Assembly: GCA_026770585.1 (NCBI GenBank)
Contig: MU647236.1
Span: 102,592 to 116,373 of the forward strand
Direction: 5' to 3'
Length of the DNA stretch: 13,782 bases
Source: Baffinella frigidus
Taxonomy: Eukaryota > Cryptophyceae > Cryptomonadales > Baffinellaceae
The position numbers and the translations under genes were made by a program. Within the stretch, counting starts at the first letter, position 1, and each line of letters starts with the position of its first letter. Shown piece by piece: positions 1 to 7,800 of the stretch. The notes beneath the pieces were generated by a model. That model ran no database searches and was not told the DNA's origin. It saw only the letters and a program-made list of their open reading frames with translations.

Positions 1-38
1 CCCCAAACCCCAAACCGCAACCCCAAACCGCAACGCAG
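1..38 (+). repeat. Telomere-like heptamer tail of an upstream intron
   Basis: Consists of CCCCAAA and CCGCAAC units and ends in GCAG directly before the first exon. It is the 3' end of an intron whose donor lies outside the window. Confidence 0.8.
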
Positions 39-114
39 GTACCCCGCGATGCGCGTGGCCGCCGTGGTGTGCGAGCAAGGGTGCGACAAGGGCCACCTCG
101 ACTACGACCTTCAG
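39..114 (+). CDS. Exon 1 (in window): end of a discoidin F5/8C domain
   Basis: Encodes residues 1-25 after one split-codon base. The sequence MRVAAVVCEQGCDKGHLDY parallels MRVGALLCEKEQACDKLHL in the exon at 8671, where it closes an F5/8C domain and leads into a LamG-like domain. It is preceded by GCAG and followed by CAG|GTCCAA, ending in phase 0. Confidence 0.8.
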
Positions 115-3100
115 GTCCAACCCCCACACCCTGAACCACAACGCCGAGAACAAAACCATGTTTTAAATGGGCGTGTCAAGCCATCTGGTGTACGGTTTGT
201 ACCGAGTCGCGTCCGAATAAGTCCTTCATTAAAGTCTCTTTCCGCATGGCTGGTGTGGCTCAGCTCGGCGACAGGCCGCCCGTCACTAAATGCTTTACAC
301 CCCACACCCTAAACTCCACACCCTAAACCCCAAAGCGCAACCCTCCAGGTGGGGCTCGCGTCGGTGACGGGCGGGCCGTCGCTCGAGGCGACATGGGGGA
401 TGCGGTCCCGCCCGTTCAACTCCAACGGGTACAGGTTCGGTGCTGGGCAGGGTCTGGAGGTGGTGCACAGCACGTGCCTCGAGAGCCAGAAGTCGTACTC
501 GCTCCTCATGGATGTGCGCCTCGACACGGTGCGACCCTCAACCATACACCCCGTTATTGAAACACCTCGATGAATTGGTTCCACCAGAAACCCGAAACCC
601 GAAACCCGAAACCCGAAACCCTGAACCGTAAACCCCTTATTTGAACAACTCGATGTATGGAGAAATCCACTAAACGCTGAACCCTAAACCCTAAACCCGA
701 AACCCCAGGTACACACGAACGCCGGACTGTTTCGCTTCCCAAGCTGGGGCGCTAACGGGTTATTCCCTAAACCATATACCCTAAACCCCAAACCCTAAAT
801 CCCTGAAACCCTAAACCCTTCACCCCAAACCCTCCACCCCGAACCCCAAACCCTTCACCCCAAACCCTCCACCCCGAACCCCAAACCCCAAACCCCAAAC
901 CCCAATCCCCAATCCCCAAACCCCCAAACCCAGAACCCAGAACCCAGAACCCAGAACCCAGAACCCAGAACCCAGAACCCCAAACCCTAACCCAGGTTGT
1001 ACGTCTCCAACTACAAGCTGACGCTCAAGGGGCCGTCGCCCTCTCTCGAGTGCGCGGAGAAACTCTACTCTGGTACACTCCAAACCCTACACCCAAAACC
1101 CAGAACCAAAAACCCAGAACCCTCAACCTCAAACCCAAAACCCAAAACCCCAAAACCCAAACCCCAAAACCCAACCCCTAAACCCGAAACCCTCAAACCC
1201 TCTACCCTGGTACATCCTAAACCCCCTCAACTCTAAACCCGTAACCGAAACGACAGGGGAGTACTACAAGTTCGGGATCACGCGCGACGCGAAGACGACC
1301 CCTGCGACGATCTCGCTGTATATCAACGGCTTCCGGTACCCCTACACCCCAAACCCTCAAGGCGTTAGGGCTCGGGCTAACATTCAACACTGAAATCCGA
1401 ACCCTCAACCCTAAACCCTGAACCCTACACCCTAAACCCTAAGCCCCAAACCCTAAACCCTAAACCCTAAACCCTAAACCCTAAACCCTAAACCCTAAAC
1501 CCCAACCCCGAACCCCTAAACCCTAAACACTTTATATACACTGAATGTTTTACACTGAAAACCATGAACCCAAACCCCATACCCGAAACGCTGAACCCGA
1601 AACCCTCACCTAGGTGCGGGTCGTGGAAGCCCGCGGCGTCGGACAACTTCAAGCTCACCGCCGACCAGGTCCCCTTCCTTGCCCTAAACCCTGAACCCTG
1701 CACCCTGAACTTTGAACGATCAACCCTGAAGGCCGACACAGTCATTTTTCAAGACCCTACAAAATCTTAAACCCCAATCTCTAATCCCAGAACCCTAAGC
1801 CCTAAACCCCAACCCGGGAACCTTAACCCTAAACCCTAGACCCCACACCAGATGATATTCTTGCGCGGGGAGTCCGGAGACTCATCCGCGGGGTACGTCA
1901 AGCGCGTCCAGGTCTGCCCCGAAACCTTGCACCCTAAAATACTAATAGTCAGTACTACAATACTAATAGTGAGTACTAAAATACTTTTAGTCAGCACTAT
2001 AATACTAATAGTCAGAACAATAATACTATTAGTCAGCACGACAAGATAATATTCTTGCGCGGGGAGTCCGGATACTCATCCGCGGGGTACGTCAAGCGCG
2101 TCCAGGTCTGCCCCGAAACCCGTAACCCTAAATCCTACACCCTAAACCCCAAACCCTAAACCCTGAACCCCAAACCCTAAACCCTAAACCCTAAACCCTA
2201 AACCCTAAACCCTAAACCCTATTCCTTTCCAGGAACAAACCATACCTCAACCTAAACACTCGATGCTTTACACTGAAAGCTCTCCACTACATGTTGTACA
2301 CTAAATCCGTTACACCCTACACCCCAAGCCCCAAACCCCAAACGCTCTGCCAGGTGTGGGACCACGTACTCTCGGAAGCAAACATGATCGAGCAGGCTGG
2401 CCTCCCTCCCCAAACCCAAACCTGAACCCCAACCCCCACACCCCAAATCTAAAACACCAAACACCAAACACCAAACACCAAACCCCAAACACCAAACACC
2501 AAACACCAACCTAAACACCAACCTGAGCCCCAAACCCTAAACCCCAAACCCTAAACACTGAATCCTAAAACTAAACCCGAAACCTGAAACTGAATCCTAT
2601 CCTGAAACACGAAACACGAAACACGAAAGCTAACCCGAAACACGGTCGAGCAGGCGGGCGTCCCTGAGCCGACGTTCTCCGACAAGGGCTGCCCGGGCGG
2701 CGCCACCGTGGAGTACAACCCGGATCTCGCCGACTACACGGCGTCCTCGTTCTACGACTCGCTGGGCGGGTACCACCTCTCTCTCTCTCTCTCTCTCGCT
2801 CGCTCGCTCGCTCTCGCTCCCTCCCTCCCTCTCTCTCGATCGCTCGCTCGCTCTATCCCGGCAACCCTCCTCGCCATGAGCACACCATGAGCACAGAACG
2901 CTGATTTTCACGCTCCCGCAGATACCACGGGCACCCAGAGATCAACAGCGTCCGGGCGTGGATCCCCAACCCCAACACTGGCTCCTGGCTTGGCATGAAG
3001 CTCGCCAAGGTCCCGAACCCCTACACCCTACACCCTGAATCGTGAACCCTGAACCCGGAACCCGAAACACGAAACCCTAGACCCTCAAACCCCCAAACCT

Positions 3101-4818
3101 CAAACCCTAAACCCTGAACCCTGAACTATAAACCCTAAACCCTGAACTATAAACCCTAATCCCTAACCCCTAACCCCTAACCCCTAACCCCTAACCCCTA
3201 ACCCCTAACCCCTAACCCCTCACCCCTAACCCGTAACTCAGGTATCGACGGTGGCGGGGATAGCGACGCAAGGGCGGCGCGACTACCCCCAGTGGGCGCA
3301 GACGTTCTGGATCTCGGTCTCGCTCGACGAGGAGGAGTGGACGTGGATCGAGGGCAAGCGCATCTTCCCGGGGCAGGCGCGCCCCTTCACCCTAAACCCG
3401 AAACTCTAAACCCTAAACCCGAAACCCGAAACTCTAAACCCTACACCCTAAACCCTAAACCCTCAACCCCAAACCCTGAACCCACACCCTACACCCTAAA
3501 TCCTGAACCCTAAACCTCAAACCTTCAACCCTAAACCCTCAATACTTCACACTGAATGCTTTACACCCTAAACCCCAAACCCTAAACCCTGAACCCTAAA
3601 CCCTAAACCCTAAACCCCGAACCCTACACCAGACGAACCAGAACACGGTGGTCAAAAGCATGTTCACGCGCCCCGTCAAGGCGCGCTACATCCGCATCTA
3701 TCCCCGCACGTGGTACAACCCCTCAACCCGCAACCAAGCAAAATCAAACGATCAAACAAAAACAAAAACGACCTTAACTCTAGACCCTAAACACTAAACA
3801 CTAAATACTACACACTAATCACTAAACACTAATTACTGAACACCTAACACTGAATACCAAACAATATCCACCAAATGCTAAATGCTAAACACTAAACACT
3901 AAACGTTGAACACAAAACCACAGGTACAACAGGTGGGCGGCGCTGCTTGCTGGGGCCCTAGACCCTAACCCCTAATCACTAAACCCTAGACCCTCCAACT
4001 CGCACCGCAGGTACAACGGGTGGGCGGCGCTGCGCGCAGGCGCGGTGCTCTGCGAGGTACCTAACCCCTAAACCTGAAACCCTAACCCCTAAACCCTGAA
4101 CCTTAAACCCTAAACCCTAAACCCTAAACCCTAAACCCTAAACCCTAAACCCTAAACCCCAAACCCTAAACCCTAAACCCCAAACCCTAAACCCTACAAC
4201 CTGAATCCTAAACCCTAAACCCTAAACCCTAAACCCTAAACCTTAAACCCTCAACATTATAAACCCCAAGCCCCAAACCCTAACCCCAAACCCCCAAACC
4301 CCAACCAGGCGGGCTGCGTCGACTCGCACCTCTCGTACCCGCTGACCAGCACCATGTCCTCGATCACCGGCGGACCCTCCCTCGAGCAGCCGTGGGGGGC
4401 TGGCTCCTTCCGGGCGTCGGACAGACCCGAGCACTACTATGCGGTTTCGGAGAACAGGGGCTTCCAGCTGAATGCGTCCTCGTGTTTCTCGGACGGGGAA
4501 ACTTACTCCGTGCTCGTCAACTTCCGCGCGGATAAGGTGCGAGAGAGAGACAGAGACAGAGACAGAGACAGAGACAGAGACAGAGAGACAGAGCGAGATA
4601 GAGAGAGACAGAGAGAGAGCGAGAGAGAGACGGAGAGGACAAGGTGCCCTACACCCGAATCGTCGCAGGGAAGCATCCCCTTTGTGGGGCGATTAACCTA
4701 TGTACATGAGTCAATTCATGCGTTAATCATATCCTAACCCCCAACCCCTGGACCAGGTGTACGGCACACACTCGCTCTCTCGCTTTCTCTCCCTCTCTCT
4801 CTCTCTCGCTCTCGCTCG

Positions 4819-4849
<31 letters not shown>

Positions 4850-7800
4850 ACACTCTCTCACGCACACTCACGCTCTCTCCTCTCGCAGGTGCACGGCACG
4901 CGGGCGCTGCTGGACTCCGCCTCGTGGCTCAAGTCAACCGGGCTCATGATCAAGGACTCAAAGCTCACGCTGGCCCCGACGGATATTGTCTGTCCGGAGC
5001 TGATCCGCACGGACTACTTCTACAAGTTCGGGCTCACACGCGGCGACGACAAGACGGTGTCGCTCTACCTCAACGGCGCGCTGTGCGCGTCCGGCAAGCC
5101 CTTTCAGAACGTGGCGTTCGCGCTCGACTCGTCTGATCTCACCTTCGTGCGCGGGGACGACGGCCAGGTCTCACCCCTCAACTCTGCACCCGAAACCCGA
5201 ACCCCGAAACCCGAAACCCGAAACCCGAAACCCGAAACCCGAACCCCGAAACCCGAAACCCGAAACCCGAACCCCGAAACCCGAACCCCGAAACCCGAAC
5301 CCCGAAACCCGAAACCCGAAACCCGAAACCCGAAACCCGAACCCCGAAACCCGAAACCCGAAACCCCACAAACCCTGCACCCCAAACCCAAACCCTAAAC
5401 CCCACACTCCACACCCCAAACCCCAAATCCCAAACCCCAAACCCCAAACCCCAAACCCCAAACCCCAAACCCCAAATCTCAAACCCCACACCCCAAACCC
5501 CAAACCACAAACCCCAAACCCCAAACCCCACACGCAGTCGAGCGGGGGGCGCGTGGTGTCCATCGACGTGTGGGGCAAGGCCCTCACTTCCACCGCCATG
5601 GCGAAGGTACCAACCCCTAATCCTAACCAACCCCCAAACCGGGCGCTAGTCCTGCAAGGCGGCTCCACGAGCGGCTGTTGCGTGGCATGGGCGGTGTTGC
5701 AGCAGGTATTTCTAACCTCGGTGTAGGAGGTGGAGTTAAAATCCGTCCGGAAAATGCTCGTATGAGCGGCCGACACGGGGTCAAATATGTGGCACAACGT
5801 GTAGCATGTGCGGCACTGACGCTGATTGTTTTGCAATACATTATCAATCTCTAACCTCGGCGGCGTGGCGCAGGCCTCGTGGCATGGGCGGTGTTGCAGT
5901 GTTGCTGTGTTGCTGTGTTGCTGTGTTGCAGTGTTGCAGTGCTGCAGTGTTGCAGTGTTGCAGTGCTGCAGTGCTGCAGTGTTGCAGTGTTGCAGTGTTG
6001 CAGTGTTGCAGCTTGCAGCGGGTGGGGCTAACAGCGGCGGCGTGGCACAGGCCTCGTGGCATGGGCGGTGTTGCAGTGTTGCAGCGGGTGGGACTAACAG
6101 CGGCGGCGTGGCGCAGGCCTCGTGGCATGGGCGGCGTTGCAGTGTTGCAGCGGGTGGGGCTAACCTTGCGGCGTGGCACAGGCTTCGGGGTGCGCGATGC
6201 CGACGCTCGCCTCGGAGGCGTGTGGCGTGGAGCCGCTGCTCTTCCTTCCCGAGTACTCCAAGATCACTGCGTCGTCCGTCTACTCCAACAACATCATCGG
6301 CGTCGACCGGTACCGCCATTGTTAGCCACCACTATAATGGTATTAGTCAGCACTATGATACTGATAGTCAGCACTGTAATGGTGTTGGTCAGCACTATAA
6401 GACTAATAGTCAGCTCTACAACACTATTAGCCCCAATATCTGCGTCGTCTGTCTACTCCAACAATGTCATCGGCGTCGACCGGTTGGAACCCCAAACTCT
6501 GAGCCCTAAACTCTCACCCATAAACCAGAAACCAGAAATCATAAACTATGGACCATAAACCATAAACCGTTAACCATAAACCGTAAACACCAAACACCAA
6601 ACACCAAACACCAAACACCAAACACCAAACACCAAACCCCAAACACCAAATCCAAACACCAAACCCCAACCGAAACGCAGGTACCACGCGCTCCCGCACC
6701 TGCACTCGAACAACGCGTGGGTCGAACCCTCAACCCTAAACCATAAACCCCAAACCCCAAACCTTGAACCCTAAACCCTAAACCCTACACCCTACACCCT
6801 ACACCCTACACCCTAAACCCAAAATCCCAAACCCTAAACCCCAAACCCTAAACCCTAAACCCCAAACCCTAAACCCAAAATCCCAAACCCTAAACCCAAA
6901 ACCCCAAGCCCCAACCCCTAAACCCTAAATCCAAAACCAGGTTGCCGCGCACAACCGGCAGGGCGAGTGGCTGCAGCTCGACCTCGGCAAGGTGCGCGCT
7001 TTACACTCAGTGCTTTACATTCAATGCTTTGCACTCAATGCTTTACACTCAATGCTGTACACGCAATGCTTTACACTCAATGCTTTACACTCAATGCTTT
7101 ACACTCGATGCTTTACACTCAATGCTTTACACTCAATGCTGTACACTCAATGATTTACACCCAGCTCGCAAACGCTCATCCCATCCCCCCACTTTGCATA
7201 CACCAGTCCATGGGGAGGTGCGCTCTCCTTTCGGACCGTTAGAATTGTCCCGCGGGGGTGGAGTGTCCACTTACGGTCCCAGAACGTGACAACTTACGGA
7301 TGGGCGGAACGGCAACTTAACAGGTGCGGAGCATCGCGGGGGTGGTCACGCAAGGCCGCGCCGACGCGAACCAGTGGGTCCAGTCCTACTGGCTCGAGGT
7401 CACCCTAACCCTAACCCTAACCCTAACCCTCAACACACCCTAAACCCTAATTCTAAACCCTAAACCCTAAACCCTAAACCCTAAACCCTAAACCCTAAAC
7501 CCTGAACCCTAAACCTAATCCCTAGACCTAGACCTAGACCCAACCCTAAACCGGAACCGGAACCGAAACCGGAACCGAAACCGGGGCCGGGGCCGGAACC
7601 TAAACCAGATCCCTAAACCTACACATAGACATCATCCCTGAACATTAACCTAACCCCCATCGGGACAGATAGGCCCTCCTCGGGCCTCCGAAGAAAGTCT
7701 CTTTACAAAATGATAAGTGGCTCAGGCAGTGAGGTACCTAGGATTACCGCGTTCTCACCCCAACCCTAACGGCAGGTGTCGGACACGGCGGCGGACGGCT

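Larger units (their letters stand above)
5607..6181 (+). repeat. Intron 16: non-heptamer intron with 8-bp and 66-bp arrays
   Basis: Almost no telomere-like repeats. Positions 5640-5870 are mostly unique sequence, including a segment GTGGCATGGGCGGTGTTGCA at 5681 that recurs in the array. Then come an octamer array and a 66-bp array that leads straight into the acceptor of exon 17. Confidence 0.75.

Noticed and set aside
820-1083. Minus-strand glycine-rich frames over heptamer arrays (also near 2252, 6514, 8649, 11416)
   Set aside because: Stop-free only because the heptamers lack stops in that direction. They overlap well-supported plus-strand exons.
1449-1501. A true chromosome end
   Set aside because: CCCTAAA runs are short, interrupted and lie between exons of one gene in many places, so they are interstitial. 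Subtelomeric location remains possible but unproven.
1852-2049. Read-through of exon 7 into hydrophobic heptapeptide repeats (ILIVSTT type)
   Set aside because: The 21-bp repeat is stop-free in this frame, but LamG1 continues in exon 8 only if it is removed. Kept as an intron, though intron retention is not excluded.
2708-2890. Exon 9 continuing into Leu-Ser repeats
   Set aside because: CT array translation. Splicing at 2769 to 2922 restores the F5/8C domain.
5171-6319. Long minus-strand open frame with GFGFRVSG/VWGLGFGV repeats
   Set aside because: It is the reverse complement of the heptamer arrays (21-base, seven-residue period) and overlaps exons 16 and 17 on the coding strand. It has no domain content.
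5806-6558. Plus-strand frames rich in Cys/Val (VLQCCS) across the octamer and 66-bp arrays
   Set aside because: Frame is out of phase with exon 17 and is explained by 8-bp and 66-bp repeats.
6999-7160. CRISPR-like direct repeats
   Set aside because: 14-bp units are head-to-tail without spacers, in a eukaryotic intron. No cas genes.
7547-7600. CCGGAA/CCGAAA block as a regulatory (ETS-like) cluster
   Set aside because: It is a tandem repeat derived from heptamer-like units inside an intron. Nothing supports regulation.
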